A stretch of 32,487 nucleotides of DNA. Origin: Novacetimonas hansenii JCM 7643. Lineage in GTDB: Bacteria; Pseudomonadota; Alphaproteobacteria; Acetobacterales; Acetobacteraceae. Every line of letters begins with the position of its first letter. Position 1 is the first letter of the stretch. A program made the translations under genes and the position numbers. The stretch is from positions 1 through 32,487 of the forward strand of contig NZ_BANE01000105.1 in assembly GCF_000964405.1 (NCBI RefSeq). Reading direction: 5' to 3'. Positions 6,241-15,804 of the stretch are shown piece by piece. Under the pieces are notes generated by a model. It made no database searches. It had not been told where the DNA came from and was given only the letters and a program-made list of their open reading frames with translations.

Positions 6241-7380
6241 TCAGTCGCGTACCCGTGTCCAGTTGCGCCACAACATGTGCAGTACCGCCATGATGGCCGG
6301 TCCCACGAACAGGCCCAGCAGGTTCCAGCTTTCCGCCCCACCCAGAATGCCCGTCAGCACCCACAGGAACGGCAGTTGCGTCGATCCCCCAATCAGGGCC
6401 GGGCGGACAAGATGGTCGGCCAGGAAGATGACCGCCAGCCCGACCAGCATGATGACAATCGCGATCACCGCGCTGCCTTTGATCAGTAACAGGGTGGAGA
6501 CGATGCCAATCGCGATCATGGCGCAGAACGGGATCATGGCTGCCACCGCCGTTACGACCCCGAACAGGAACGCATGGGGCGCCCCGGCGATCAGATAGGC
6601 AAGGCCCATCACCACGCCTTCGCCCATACCCACCAGCACAAGCCCGGCTACGGTCCCGTGGATGGAGGCGATGATCTGCAATGCGATCCGCTCCCCCCGC
6701 TTGCCAAAGGCGCGGCGTGAAACCACCAGGCACTGGCGGATCACGGCGTCCCCGTCCTTCAGCAGGAAAAACAGCGTCAGGATGGAAAAGATGAACAGGA
6801 TGCCCCGATGCGCAAGCTGGGTGCCGACCTGCTGCGTCATCTTGACGCTCTGCCCGATGCGCAATGATCCCAGCAGGGCGGAGAAATCATCAGGGTCCTG
6901 GAGGTGACTTTCCCACCATGCCCGCAATCCCTGCGCACCGATGGGCAGATGGTCAATCCATTGTGGCACCGGCATGCCGGACTGGCGCGCGTTGTTCAGC
7001 AGGTGCAGCACGCCTTCGGCGTCGCGCGCGGCCTCCAGCCCGAACAGGGTAACGGGCACAAGGAAAATAAGGGCGATGCCCAGGGTAAAGGCCGCAGGTA
7101 GCAGCAGTTGGTGTGTCGCGGCATGCCAGCGTGTGCGCGCCCGGACATAGAGCGGCCATGACGCAATGGCAAAGATGCCGCCCCAGATCAGGGACGGCAG
7201 GAAACCACGGACCGTGTACAACGCCATGACGACGAAAAACAGCGCCAGCAGGCCGCGCGCGACCCGTTGCGCGCGCTGTGTCTCCCGAAAGGAGCGAAAG
7301 GCCCGCAACGATTGTCCGTTTCCCTCAAAACCGGGTTCCGGGACATGGGACTCGGCGCCAGCGTTCTTGTGGTCCGGCAT
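6241..7380 (-). CDS. AI-2E/PerM family membrane transporter
   Basis: A 379-residue membrane protein of the AI-2E transporter (PerM/YdiK) family. A soluble N-terminus (about 1-40) is followed by two hydrophobic segments (about 42-80), then one at about 93-112. A soluble middle stretch contains WIDHLPIGAQGLRAWWE, followed by ILFIFSILTLFFLLKDGD, a family hallmark. A cluster of helices then runs through IASIHGTVAGLVLVGMGEGVVMGLAYLIAGAP to a final TQLPFLWVLTGILGGAESWNLLGLFVGPAIMAVL, also typical. Members export varied solutes or ions; the substrate cannot be told from sequence. AAGGA precedes the ATG at good spacing. It lies 60 bp after ptrB on the same strand and may share its transcript. Confidence 0.85.
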   Translation of the reverse strand: MPDHKNAGAESHVPEPGFEGNGQSLRAFRSFRETQRAQRVARGLLALFFVVMALYTVRGFLPSLIWGGIFAIASWPLYVRARTRWHAATHQLLLPAAFTLGIALIFLVPVTLFGLEAARDAEGVLHLLNNARQSGMPVPQWIDHLPIGAQGLRAWWESHLQDPDDFSALLGSLRIGQSVKMTQQVGTQLAHRGILFIFSILTLFFLLKDGDAVIRQCLVVSRRAFGKRGERIALQIIASIHGTVAGLVLVGMGEGVVMGLAYLIAGAPHAFLFGVVTAVAAMIPFCAMIAIGIVSTLLLIKGSAVIAIVIMLVGLAVIFLADHLVRPALIGGSTQLPFLWVLTGILGGAESWNLLGLFVGPAIMAVLHMLWRNWTRVRD

Positions 7381-7440
7381 GGTTATCCTTGTGATGGGGC
7401 GCGCCCGGATGGAACCGGGCGGCGATGCAATGGAACGGGT

Positions 7441-9510
7441 TCAGGCGGTTTCGATGGCCCAGATGGCAAAGGCATGTATCAGGGCCGCATCGCGCAGGGA
7501 ATCGAAACGACCTGTCGCACCCCGATGTCCCGCCTCCATATTGGTGCGTAACATGACCGGGCGCGATGACAGCGTATTTTCACGCAGGCGCGCCACCCAT
7601 TTTGCAGGCTCCCAATATGTCACGCGCGGGTCCGTCAGTCCCCCCATCGCCAGAATGGCGGGATAGGCGCGTGGCCGCACCTGCTCATAGGCGGCATAGC
7701 TTTCAATCAGGTCGTACGCCGCCGCATCCTCCAGCGGATTGCCCCATTCGGGCCATTCCGGCGGTGTCAGCGGCAGGGAAGCATCCGACATGGTGTTGAG
7801 TTCATCGACGAACGGTACGACCGCGACGATCCCCGCGAACAGGTCGGGGCGCATGTTCGCAATCGCGCCCATGACCATCCCCCCGGCGGAACGCCCGTCA
7901 GCGACGATGCGGCCCGCCGTTCCAAAGCCGCGTGCCACCAGATGTTCGGCGCAGGCGATGAAGTCGGTGAAGCTGTTTGGTTTGTTGGCGCCGCGTCCAC
8001 CAAGGAACCAGTTCCATCCTTTTTCCGAACCGCCACGCACATGGGCGATGGCGTAAAACCACCCCCGATCCACCAGGCTGAGCACACGGGTGGAAAAGTC
8101 GGGTTCGATCGCGTGGCCGTAAGACCCATATCCATAGAGCAGCAGCGGTGCGGAGCCATCGCAGGGTGCGTCATGGCGGCCCAGCACGGTAATGGGCACG
8201 TCCTGCCCATCGGGCGCGCGCGCCATCAGCCGCCAGCAACGATAATCGGCAGGGGCATGGCCGGAAGGGACATCCTGCTGCTTGATCAGGGTGTGTGTGC
8301 GTTGCGCCATGTCATAGGTAAACCATTGCCGTGGCGTTGTGGGTGACTGATAGATGTAGCGCAGCGCCACCGTGTCATATTCATACCCCCCGCACAGGGA
8401 AAGGTCATAGGCCGCCTCACGCGGTTCAAGCGCGTGGCGGTCCCCGGTGCGGGTCTGCATGACGATGCGGCAGTTGGCGTCGTGGCGTTCGCGCCAGACC
8501 AGCCAGTTGGCAAAGGTCATGCATTCGGTGATGTAATGGCCGGGTTCATGCGCTACCAGCGCGCGCCAGTTGGCCCGCGCCGGTGCATCCTGCGGGGCAA
8601 GCATCAGCATGAAATCCACTGCCCCATCCGCATTGGTCAGCACGACGAAATCCGTGCCCCAGTGATGCAGCCCGTACATCACGCCCGTACGGCGTGGTTC
8701 CACGCAGGTGGGGGCCGCATCGGGTGTTGCCGCCGGGATCAGCCATGTTTCGGACGTATCATGGTTCCCCGCCGTGATGATGATCCATTGCCCTGATCGC
8801 GTGGCCTCCACTCCGACAAAAAATCCCGCATCCTGTTCTTCATAAACAAGGGTGTCGGTATCGGACCCGACCGCCCGGCGATAGACGCGTGCCGGGCGCC
8901 CATGGTCATCGCGCCAGATCCAGAACAGGTGGCGCGCATCGGGGGAGAATGTGAATGCACCGCTGCAATTATCGATGGGTGCGCCAAGCATCTGCCCACT
9001 GGCGATGTCCTTGATGCGCACGCGATAGATTTCGGACCCCTGCGTATCCTCGGCATATGCGAACAGCCGGTGGTCAGGGCTGTGGATGGCGGTGGCGACG
9101 GCGAAATAGTCGTGCGTGGCGGCACATGCATTCATGTCCAGCAGCACCTGTTCATGCTGCGGTGCATCGGTGCGATGGCGGGTGTAGACGGGGTATTGCG
9201 CGCCCCTGTCGTAACGGACGCCATAGGACCATGGCCCATGTGGCTGTGGGGGATAGGACTCGACCTCCTGCATCCGGCCCTTCATTTCCGCGACCAGGGT
9301 GGCCTGCAGGTCCTGCGTGCCGGACAGGATGTCAGCGGTATAGGCATTTTCCGCCCGCAGATGCGTTGCGATATCCTCGCGCAGGAGGGAGGGATCGCGC
9401 AGCACCTCCTGCCAGTTATCGTCCTTCATCCATGCATATTCATCCACCCGCACGCGGCCGAGCTGTTCCATGCGGTGGGGGATCTTGCGCGCGACGGGGG
9501 GCGTGGTCAT
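7441..9510 (-). CDS. ptrB: Oligopeptidase B-type prolyl oligopeptidase (S9A)
   Basis: A 689-residue serine peptidase of family S9A. The N-terminal part (about 1-420) is the seven-bladed propeller, beginning PPVARKIPHRMEQLGRVRVDEYAWMKDDNW, typical of oligopeptidase B. The C-terminal alpha/beta hydrolase carries the triad Ser541 (DGRSAGG), Asp627 (GGLTDPRV) and His662 (EAGHRGATGRF). Oligopeptidase B cleaves short peptides after basic residues in the cytoplasm. No signal peptide is seen. I chose the ATG at 9510 with AGGA 9 bp upstream; an ATG at 9516 is also possible but has a 3-bp spacing. A still earlier ATG would add 21 residues without family match. Confidence 0.92.
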   Translation of the reverse strand: MTTPPVARKIPHRMEQLGRVRVDEYAWMKDDNWQEVLRDPSLLREDIATHLRAENAYTADILSGTQDLQATLVAEMKGRMQEVESYPPQPHGPWSYGVRYDRGAQYPVYTRHRTDAPQHEQVLLDMNACAATHDYFAVATAIHSPDHRLFAYAEDTQGSEIYRVRIKDIASGQMLGAPIDNCSGAFTFSPDARHLFWIWRDDHGRPARVYRRAVGSDTDTLVYEEQDAGFFVGVEATRSGQWIIITAGNHDTSETWLIPAATPDAAPTCVEPRRTGVMYGLHHWGTDFVVLTNADGAVDFMLMLAPQDAPARANWRALVAHEPGHYITECMTFANWLVWRERHDANCRIVMQTRTGDRHALEPREAAYDLSLCGGYEYDTVALRYIYQSPTTPRQWFTYDMAQRTHTLIKQQDVPSGHAPADYRCWRLMARAPDGQDVPITVLGRHDAPCDGSAPLLLYGYGSYGHAIEPDFSTRVLSLVDRGWFYAIAHVRGGSEKGWNWFLGGRGANKPNSFTDFIACAEHLVARGFGTAGRIVADGRSAGGMVMGAIANMRPDLFAGIVAVVPFVDELNTMSDASLPLTPPEWPEWGNPLEDAAAYDLIESYAAYEQVRPRAYPAILAMGGLTDPRVTYWEPAKWVARLRENTLSSRPVMLRTNMEAGHRGATGRFDSLRDAALIHAFAIWAIETA

Positions 9511-9594
9511 GGGCATCGGTCCTGTAATATTCGGTGGCGGGTTGCCCGCCATGGCGGCATGTCCCGCGTGAAATGGCAATAACGAATGGCGGAA

Positions 9595-9614
9595 ATGATC
9601 GTGGCAACGATCAT
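9595..9614. other. Stem-loop between the NUDIX gene and ptrB
   Basis: ATGATCGT (9595-9602) pairs perfectly with ACGATCAT (9607-9614) around a GGCA loop, in the 165-bp gap upstream of ptrB. A shorter GGGGC/GCCCC hairpin (9659-9674) lies just past the NUDIX stop and may help end that transcript. There is no T-run at either. The first could be an operator for ptrB. Confidence 0.4.
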
Positions 9615-9675
9615 GGCGGCCTTCATGGCGCGGCAGTCATGGCAATGACGTGCAAGGCGGGGCAGGGAGGCCCCG

Positions 9676-10533
9676 TCAGGTGTGCGGTGGCGCAAAGAAC
9701 CGCCAGCCATCAAGCCCCGCGCGCAGGCGCTGCCCCCCGGCGGAGGTGGCGTCGATCAGGCCGGTGCGCAGGAACAGGTCGATCAGGACAAGGTTGACGT
9801 TGAACTTGAAGGCATCGGTGTCACGCACCAGGCGAAATGCCTCCGAAAGCGGGATCAGGGTGAATTCCTCCACCTCCCCATCGGCGGGGCGGGGAATGAA
9901 CGTCTCTGGCAGGAGCAGTTCGAAACAATGCAGGATATCGCGACGCAGCCCTTCTGGCCGGTCAAGGGCATAGCGTATGTTTACTGTCGGTGTTGCATGC
10001 GCCAGCAGGTCGGCAGGCAGGCTGGCTTCCTCCGCCGCTTCCTTTACCAGCGCCCCGGCAGGCGTATGCCCCGCGGGGATGCCGCCTGCGACAAGATGGT
10101 CCAGCTTGCCCGGGTCGAGCCGCTTTGTCATCGAGCGGCGCGCGATCCACAGGTGCAGCCCCTGCGCGCGCCGCACCAGACCGTTGAGATGTACGCCCTG
10201 CGCCATCAGCCCGAACAGAGGCAGCGCGCCACGGTCGATCCGCGCGACGGGCGGCAGGTCCATGTCGGTGCGGACATCGAACAGTTCATGGTGGGAGCGG
10301 TAGATCCCCTGTCGGGCCATGTCCTGGGCAATATGTTCCAGGCGTGCGGGATCAGGCAGGGTCACGATCCCATCGGCATGCGTCATGCCATGATCCACCA
10401 GCACAGGCAGCAGTTCTGGCGCGACCCATCCAGCAGCCGCCGTGCCCAGGTGGAAGGCAAGGCGCCGCCCCGGCAGGGTTGCGGTATTGCACGCGGCAAT
10501 GTGGCGGAAAAAGGGATTCAGGTCGGTGGACAT
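9676..10533 (-). CDS. DUF4743 NUDIX hydrolase (Tnr3/YJR142W-like)
   Basis: A 285-residue protein. An N-terminal DUF4743-like region (about 1-120) with PFFRHIAACNTA and VALFGL-like segments precedes a NUDIX fold (about 120-265) beginning LPLFGLMAQGVHLNGLVRR. The NUDIX box is degenerate: GGIPAGHTPAGALVKEAAEEA keeps the E..EE metal-binding core but has Thr where the first Glu is usual and Ser for the last Gly. Relatives of this architecture (fungal Tnr3 N-terminal domain, yeast YJR142W) remove phosphate from damaged oxo/oxy-thiamine diphosphate, so a thiamine-diphosphate repair role is a reasonable inference. No strong ribosome site is visible at the ATG. It is divergent from the ABC exporter. 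Confidence 0.8.
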   Translation of the reverse strand: MSTDLNPFFRHIAACNTATLPGRRLAFHLGTAAAGWVAPELLPVLVDHGMTHADGIVTLPDPARLEHIAQDMARQGIYRSHHELFDVRTDMDLPPVARIDRGALPLFGLMAQGVHLNGLVRRAQGLHLWIARRSMTKRLDPGKLDHLVAGGIPAGHTPAGALVKEAAEEASLPADLLAHATPTVNIRYALDRPEGLRRDILHCFELLLPETFIPRPADGEVEEFTLIPLSEAFRLVRDTDAFKFNVNLVLIDLFLRTGLIDATSAGGQRLRAGLDGWRFFAPPHT

Positions 10534-10702
10534 GGAACCATCATTTCATATTGGGGCCCCGTTGCCATAACGGCTGGCCCAGGGAGTGACAATCCCTTAC
10601 CCCCTGCGCCCGTCCCGAGCGTTAGCCGTCCCGACCATGCCCTGGTCGCGGTGGTGTCGAATATGGCTTGCAAATCAGTCAGGGCATGTCACATCCGAAG
10701 GT

Positions 10703-12541
10703 ATGACTGCTTCCCGTGCCACGGACCATCGTGCGTCCGATACCGAAACCTCTGCGCTCAAGACCCTGCATGCCCTGCTGCCCTATCTGTGGCCCCCCGG
10801 TGAACCGGGCGTGCGCCTGCGGGTGGTGGGGGTGTGCGTGCTGCTGGTGATGGCGAAGGTCGCGACGATCTGTGTGCCCTATCTCTATAGCCGGGTGATC
10901 GATGCGCTGCATCCGGGGCCTTCGGCGGGGATGCTGCCATTGCTGCTGATCGTGGCCTATGGGGGGCTGCGTATGCTGGCGGCGGGGTTGGGGGAACTGC
11001 GTGACGCGCTGTTCGCGCCCCTGCGCTTTCGTATCAGCCGGGTCGCCGCGGTGCGCAGTTTCGAACATATGCACCAGCTTTCGCTGCGCTTTCACCTCAA
11101 CCGGCAGTCCGGCAGCGTCACCCGCGCCATCGCACGCGGGACGGAGGCGATCGAGACGCTGTTGCGGGTAGGCGTGTTCAACGTGGTGCCCACCCTGATC
11201 GAGGCATTGATGGTCATTGTCGTTATCTGGCGACTGTTTGACTGGCGTTATGCGGTGGTCATGCTGGTGGCGGTCATGGCGTATGTGGGCTTTACGGTGT
11301 CCTTTACATCATGGCGGATCGGGCTGCGCCGCCGCATGAACGAAATCAATAGCGAGGCAAGCTGGAAGGCGCTCGACAGCCTGCTTAATTACGAGACGGT
11401 CAAGTATTTCGGCAACGAGGCACATGAACGCACGCGTTACGAGGATGCGCAGATCCGTTATGAAAAGGCGGCGATCCGCACGCAGCTTTCCCTTAACGGG
11501 CTGAATTTCGGGCAGGCGGCAATCATCGCCGTGGCCCTGATCGCGGTCATGCTGATGGCCGCGCGCGATGTGGAGGCAGGACGGCTGAGTGTCGGGCATT
11601 TCGTGCTGGTCAATACCTACCTGATGCAGCTTTACCTGCCGCTGAACTTCCTGGGCAGTGTCTATTCCTCCCTGCGCAACTCTCTGGTGGATCTTGAACA
11701 TATGTTCGCGCTGCTTGATGAACGCTCCGATGTGGTGGATCGTCCCGGCGCACGCCTGCTGCCCGCGCGACTGGACGAGGCCCCGGCGGCGGATGTCCGC
11801 TTTCGCCATGTACGCTTTGGCTATCGCGCCGGGCGTGAAATCCTGCATGACATCAGCTTTCACGTTCGCGCAGGCAGCCGTGTCGCCATTGTCGGGCCGA
11901 CAGGGGCGGGAAAGTCCACCATAAGCCGCCTGCTGTTCCGCTTTTATGATGTGGATGCCGGCGCGATCGAGGTGGATGGCCACGATATCCGCGATTATTC
12001 GCAATCCGCCCTGCGTGCCGCCATCGGGGTCGTGCCACAGGACACGATCCTGTTTAACGACACCATCGGCTATAACATCGCCTATGGCTGCCTTGGCGCG
12101 ACGCAGGCACAGATCGAGGAGGCGGCACGGCTTGCGCGGATCCATGACTTCATCGCCTCGCTGCCTGATGGCTATGCCACGCGGGTGGGCGAACGCGGGC
12201 TGAAGCTGTCGGGCGGGGAGAAGCAGAGGGTGGCAATCGCGCGCACCATCCTGAAGAACCCGCGTATCCTGCTGCTGGACGAGGCGACAAGCGCGCTGGA
12301 CACGCGTACGGAACATGAAATCCAGTCCGCCCTGCGCACGGTTGCGGCGCACCGGACCACCATCATCATCGCCCACAGGCTGTCGACCGTGATCGACGCG
12401 GATGAAATCCTCGTGATGGACAAAGGGGAAATCCGCGAACGGGGCGATCATCGCGCCCTGCTTGCGCGTGGGGGGCTGTATGCCGGGATGTGGGCCGCAC
12501 AGGCCGAAGAAAACGCAAAGGCGCATATGGTGCAGGACTGA
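10703..12541 (+). CDS. Atm1/HMT1-type ABC exporter (fused membrane and ATPase domains)
   Basis: A 612-residue half-transporter. The membrane domain (about 35-325, six helices) contains NYETVKYFGNE (229-239), a hallmark of the Atm1/ABCB7/HMT1 group. The ATPase domain has Walker A GPTGAGKST (398-406), the signature LSGGEKQR, Walker B ILLLDEATSALD and the H-loop IIAHRLSTV. Atm1-type exporters move glutathione-linked sulfur or metal conjugates and help iron-sulfur or heavy-metal homeostasis. That fits a genome using SUF, although the gene is 9 kb from that operon. I chose the ATG at 10703 by domain fit; GAAGG is only 1 bp upstream, so the start is uncertain. An upstream GTG (10586) would add 39 unmatched residues. 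Confidence 0.88.
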   Translation: MTASRATDHRASDTETSALKTLHALLPYLWPPGEPGVRLRVVGVCVLLVMAKVATICVPYLYSRVIDALHPGPSAGMLPLLLIVAYGGLRMLAAGLGELRDALFAPLRFRISRVAAVRSFEHMHQLSLRFHLNRQSGSVTRAIARGTEAIETLLRVGVFNVVPTLIEALMVIVVIWRLFDWRYAVVMLVAVMAYVGFTVSFTSWRIGLRRRMNEINSEASWKALDSLLNYETVKYFGNEAHERTRYEDAQIRYEKAAIRTQLSLNGLNFGQAAIIAVALIAVMLMAARDVEAGRLSVGHFVLVNTYLMQLYLPLNFLGSVYSSLRNSLVDLEHMFALLDERSDVVDRPGARLLPARLDEAPAADVRFRHVRFGYRAGREILHDISFHVRAGSRVAIVGPTGAGKSTISRLLFRFYDVDAGAIEVDGHDIRDYSQSALRAAIGVVPQDTILFNDTIGYNIAYGCLGATQAQIEEAARLARIHDFIASLPDGYATRVGERGLKLSGGEKQRVAIARTILKNPRILLLDEATSALDTRTEHEIQSALRTVAAHRTTIIIAHRLSTVIDADEILVMDKGEIRERGDHRALLARGGLYAGMWAAQAEENAKAHMVQD

Positions 12542-12684
12542 TGCCATGGGCGGGCCTGTCCATTATGGGGCGGGTCATGCATCCGTGCCCGCCGGCGGGC
12601 GCATGGGGCCACCCTCTGGTCAGCGGCGTGGGCAGGGTCCATATGAAGGACACGAACTGACAGCCGGAAGGGAGTTTTCCTGAA

Positions 12685-12978
12685 ATGACGGATACAAAGA
12701 ACACGCCCCATGACGCAGGCCCCGCAGGCGCCGGGCAGGATGGCGGCATTCCCGCCGAACTGAGCCATTGCGGCGCCGTTGTGGACAAGGCGATCGAATA
12801 CATGCTGGGCGAGAACCTGCCCCCGCTCGCCGTTTCGTCGGCATTGCTGGGCGGTGCGCTGGGGCTGCTGTCACGCACCATGGGCAAGGACGCCATGCAG
12901 GCGATGCTTGAAAACGCGCTGCACAGCGTCCAGGCAGGTGAACTGCACCCCGAACATGACCGCGTGGGCAAGAACTGA
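12685..12978 (+). CDS. Small hypothetical protein (97 aa)
   Basis: I do not recognise this family. The 97 residues start with a Gly/Pro/Asp-rich tail (1-25). A helical middle follows, with VVDKAIEYMLGENLPPLAVSSALLGGALGLLSRTMG (about 33-67), which contains a small-residue hydrophobic patch too weak for a clear membrane helix. An amphipathic end, DAMQAMLENALHSVQAGELHPEHD, follows. The single cysteine is Cys29. GGAG lies 10 bp before the ATG and codon use matches its neighbours, so it is probably real. It follows the ABC exporter by 143 bp and precedes a weak hairpin at 13022-13044. A cytoplasmic helical accessory protein is as far as the sequence goes. Confidence 0.7.
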   Translation: MTDTKNTPHDAGPAGAGQDGGIPAELSHCGAVVDKAIEYMLGENLPPLAVSSALLGGALGLLSRTMGKDAMQAMLENALHSVQAGELHPEHDRVGKN

Positions 12979-13021
12979 CACATGGTTTCTGGTGCCACCG
13001 ACCCAGCGAATCAGGGTGGCG

Positions 13022-13044
13022 CAGGGGTAAAAAACCCTGTTTTC
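13022..13044 (+). terminator. Weak candidate terminator before rpmB
   Basis: CAGGG (13022-13026) can pair with CCCTG (13035-13039) around an A-rich loop, followed by TTTTC. The stem is only 5 bp, with one extra G and U at its top. It sits between the small hypothetical gene and the proposed rpmB promoter, as expected for a transcript end. Confidence 0.4.
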
Positions 13045-13077
13045 AGACAAAAAACGCCGAATCATGGCATATCCGTC

Positions 13078-13106
13078 TTGACGGATTGCGGTGGTTTGGC
13101 GATAAG
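13078..13106 (+). promoter_or_regulatory. Candidate rpmB promoter (TTGACG-N17-GATAAG)
   Basis: TTGACG at 13078-13083 and GATAAG at 13101-13106 are 17 bp apart. The -10 keeps ATAA of the consensus. It lies about 74 bp upstream of the rpmB ATG, with no coding sequence between. Predicted by eye. Confidence 0.5.
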
Positions 13107-13179
13107 CCGCGCCTAATCTAGACGATCCTTAAGCCGGGCATTAGTGCCTCGGCCCCAGTCTTATCCGAGGATGATACTT

Positions 13180-13482
13180 ATGTCTCGCCGTTGCCAGATC
13201 ACGGGCAAAGGCGTGCTGACCGGAAACAACGTCAGCCACGCCAATAACAAGTCCCGCCGCCGTTTCCTCCCGAACCTGCAGGAAACATCGCTCCTGTCCG
13301 ACATCCTGGGAGCGCCGGTGCGTCTGCGCCTGAGCACCAACGGGATCCGCACGGTCGAGCATAATGGCGGTCTGGACGCATTCCTGCTGTCCACGCCCAA
13401 CCGGAAGCTGACGCCAGAGGCGATGACCGTAAAGCGTCGTATCCTGCGCGTGCAGGTCCGCAAGGCCGCGGCCGCAGCCTGA
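13180..13482 (+). CDS. rpmB: 50S ribosomal protein L28
   Basis: A 100-residue basic protein beginning [29 protein letters not shown], the L28 signature (C-x-I-T-G-K, then G-N-x-V-S-H-A-x-N-K). [22 protein letters not shown] and a basic C-terminus follow. Alphaproteobacterial L28 is commonly near this length. I chose the ATG at 13180, with GAGG 9 bp upstream, over an upstream start at 13144 that adds 12 unmatched residues. L28 is needed for late 50S assembly. It is not next to rpmG, its partner in many other bacteria. Confidence 0.95.
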   Translation: MSRRCQITGKGVLTGNNVSHANNKSRRRFLPNLQETSLLSDILGAPVRLRLSTNGIRTVEHNGGLDAFLLSTPNRKLTPEAMTVKRRILRVQVRKAAAAA

Positions 13483-13539
13483 AGGCGGCATGCCCCGCAT
13501 CCCGCGCCCTGAATGGCGTGGGGTGGGGCGTGGCGTAAA

Positions 13540-13567
13540 GGCCTGGCCGATGTCAGGCCCATTATTC
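13540..13567 (+). terminator. Candidate rpmB terminator
   Basis: GGCCTG (13540-13545) and CAGGCC (13554-13559) form a 6-bp stem with an 8-nt loop, followed by CATTATT. The T-run is poor, so this may be a weak terminator or part of the fusA leader. It lies 58 bp past the rpmB stop. Confidence 0.4.
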
Positions 13568-13688
13568 CGTCGTGCCGGTCTGCATCGTCCAGCCATCGCG
13601 GTTTTGGGGCGGGAGCAGCTCACGGTCCCGGCAGGCGCGAAGGGAATCCCGTCCGTTCGCGCCCACGTTGTCTTGTGGAGGTTCTCCC

Positions 13689-15776
13689 GTGTCCGACAAG
13701 TCTGATCTGTCCCTGATTCGCAATATCGGTATTACCGCGCACATCGATGCCGGTAAGACCACGACGACCGAGCGCATCCTGTATTACACCGGTGTGTCGC
13801 ACAAGATCGGTGAAGTCCATGAGGGCAACACCACCACCGATTACATGGCGCAGGAGCGTGAGCGCGGCATTACCATCACGTCCGCTGCCGTGACGTGCGA
13901 GTGGGAAGGCCATCGCATCAACATCATCGACACCCCGGGCCACATTGACTTCAACATCGAAGTCAACCGCTCGCTGCGTGTGCTCGATGGCGCGGTGTTC
14001 ATCATCGAGGGCGTCGCCGGCGTGCAGCCGCAGTCGGAAACCAACTGGCGTCTGGCCGACCGCTATAACGTTCCGCGCATCATCTTCATCAACAAGCTTG
14101 ACCGCACCGGCGCCGATTTCTATCGCGCGTTCGACACGCTGAAGGAAAAGCTGGACATCGTCGCGATTCCGCTTCAGCTGCCGATCGGCGTGGAAGAGAA
14201 TTTCATTGGTGTCGTTGACCTGATCGAGATGAAGGCCATCGTCTGGGAAGGCGGCGAACTCGGCGCGAAATTCCATGACGAGGAAATCCCCGCCGACCTG
14301 CTGGAAAAGGCGAAGGAAGCCCGTCAGAACCTGCTCGACACCGCGCTGGCCGTTGATGACGCCGCGATGGAAGAATATTTCGACAAGGGTGACGTTGATG
14401 TCGCGACGCTGAAGCGCTGCATCAAGAAGGGCACCATTTCGGGTGAATTCCGCCCGGTCCTGTGCGGCACGGCGTTCAAGAACAAGGGCGTCCAGCCGCT
14501 GCTTGACGCGGTTATCGACTTCCTGCCCGCGCCTGACGATGTGGCGGGTATCCGCATCGCCCCGCCCGAGGACGAGGAAGTTGACGAAAACAAGCTGCCG
14601 ATCATTCCGGTCGATCCCGACGGGAAGTTCGCGGGCCTGGCGTTCAAGATCATTAACGACAAGTACGGCACGCTGACATTCGTGCGTGTCTATCGTGGCG
14701 TGCTGCGCACTGGTGACACCGTGCTGAACACCACGAAGGGCCATAAGGAACGTATCGGCCGTATCTTCCAGATGCACGCTGACAAGCGTGAGGAACTCAA
14801 GGAAGTGCATGCCGGTGACATCGCGGCGTTTGTCGGCCTGAAGGACACCCAGACGGGTGATACCCTTGCCGATGCTGCTGACCCGGTGATCCTGGAGCGC
14901 ATGACCTTCCCGGTTCCCGTCATCGACATCTCTGTCGAGCCGAAGACGAAGGACGCGGTGGAAAAGATGACGCTGGCGCTGCAGAAGCTGTCCGGTGAAG
15001 ATCCCTCCCTGCGCCTGAAGACCGATCAGGAAACCGGCCAGACGATTCTGTCGGGCATGGGTGAACTGCATCTCGACATCATCATCGACCGTCTGCGTCG
15101 TGAATATGGCGTGGATGCGAACATCGGCGCGCCGCAGGTTGCGTATCGTGAAACGATTTCGCAGGCGCATACCGAAACCTATACCCACAAGAAACAGTCG
15201 GGTGGTTCGGGCCAGTTCGCGGAAGTGAAGATCGAGTTCGCACCGGTTGAGCGTAACGAAGGTATTTCGTTCGAAAACAAGGTTGTCGGTGGTTCCGTGC
15301 CGCGTGAATACATCCCGGCGGTCGAAAAGGGCATCACCATGCAGGCCAGCACGGGCGTGCTGGCTGGCTTCCCGACGGTGGACTTCAAGTTCACGCTGCT
15401 GGACGGGAAGTACCATGACGTTGACTCGTCCGCGCTGGCGTTTGAAATCGCGGCAAAGGCCTGCTTCCGTGAAGGCATGAAGAAGGCCGGTCCGGTCATC
15501 CTTGAGCCGATCATGGACGTGGAAATCACCACCCCGAACGATCATGTCGGTGACGTGGTTGGGGATCTGAACCGTCGTCGTGGCATGATCCAGAATCAGG
15601 AAAGCTCGGGCTCGACCGTCATGGTGCGCGCGCTGGTGCCCCTGAAGGAAATGTTCGGCTACATCTCTCACCTGCGTTCGATGACCAAGGGTCGTGCATC
15701 CTTCACGATGCAGTTCCATCACTATGACCCGGTGCCGCGCAACGTGGCAGAGGAAATCATGTCCAAGTCCGCCTGA
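13689..15776 (+). CDS. fusA: Translation elongation factor G
   Basis: A 695-residue GTPase that drives ribosomal translocation and, with RRF, subunit recycling. GTP motifs are intact: G1 AHIDAGKTT (18-26), G2 RGITI, G3 DTPGH and G4 NKLD. Domains II-V follow, with the conserved GMGELHLDI, the loop [11 protein letters not shown] and [11 protein letters not shown]. The start is GTG at 13689, with GGAGG 7 bp upstream; a longer frame begins at 13572 but lacks family match. It is not flanked by rpsL, rpsG or tuf as in a standard str operon. It stands alone between rpmB and its own terminator, which raises the question of a second copy. Confidence 0.97.
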   Translation: MSDKSDLSLIRNIGITAHIDAGKTTTTERILYYTGVSHKIGEVHEGNTTTDYMAQERERGITITSAAVTCEWEGHRINIIDTPGHIDFNIEVNRSLRVLDGAVFIIEGVAGVQPQSETNWRLADRYNVPRIIFINKLDRTGADFYRAFDTLKEKLDIVAIPLQLPIGVEENFIGVVDLIEMKAIVWEGGELGAKFHDEEIPADLLEKAKEARQNLLDTALAVDDAAMEEYFDKGDVDVATLKRCIKKGTISGEFRPVLCGTAFKNKGVQPLLDAVIDFLPAPDDVAGIRIAPPEDEEVDENKLPIIPVDPDGKFAGLAFKIINDKYGTLTFVRVYRGVLRTGDTVLNTTKGHKERIGRIFQMHADKREELKEVHAGDIAAFVGLKDTQTGDTLADAADPVILERMTFPVPVIDISVEPKTKDAVEKMTLALQKLSGEDPSLRLKTDQETGQTILSGMGELHLDIIIDRLRREYGVDANIGAPQVAYRETISQAHTETYTHKKQSGGSGQFAEVKIEFAPVERNEGISFENKVVGGSVPREYIPAVEKGITMQASTGVLAGFPTVDFKFTLLDGKYHDVDSSALAFEIAAKACFREGMKKAGPVILEPIMDVEITTPNDHVGDVVGDLNRRRGMIQNQESSGSTVMVRALVPLKEMFGYISHLRSMTKGRASFTMQFHHYDPVPRNVAEEIMSKSA

Positions 15777-15804
15777 TCCACGGGCGACAGGACAGACAGG
15801 AACG

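Noticed and set aside
9682-10803. 373-codon plus-strand frame over the NUDIX gene and the exporter start
   Set aside because: It overlaps two well-supported genes and its translation shows no family pattern.
12541-12660. 39-residue frame whose ATG overlaps the ABC exporter stop (TGATG)
   Set aside because: The overlap is suggestive of coupling, but the AGGA is only 3 bp away, the product has no motif, and it covers a GC palindrome at 12587-12600; too weak to call.
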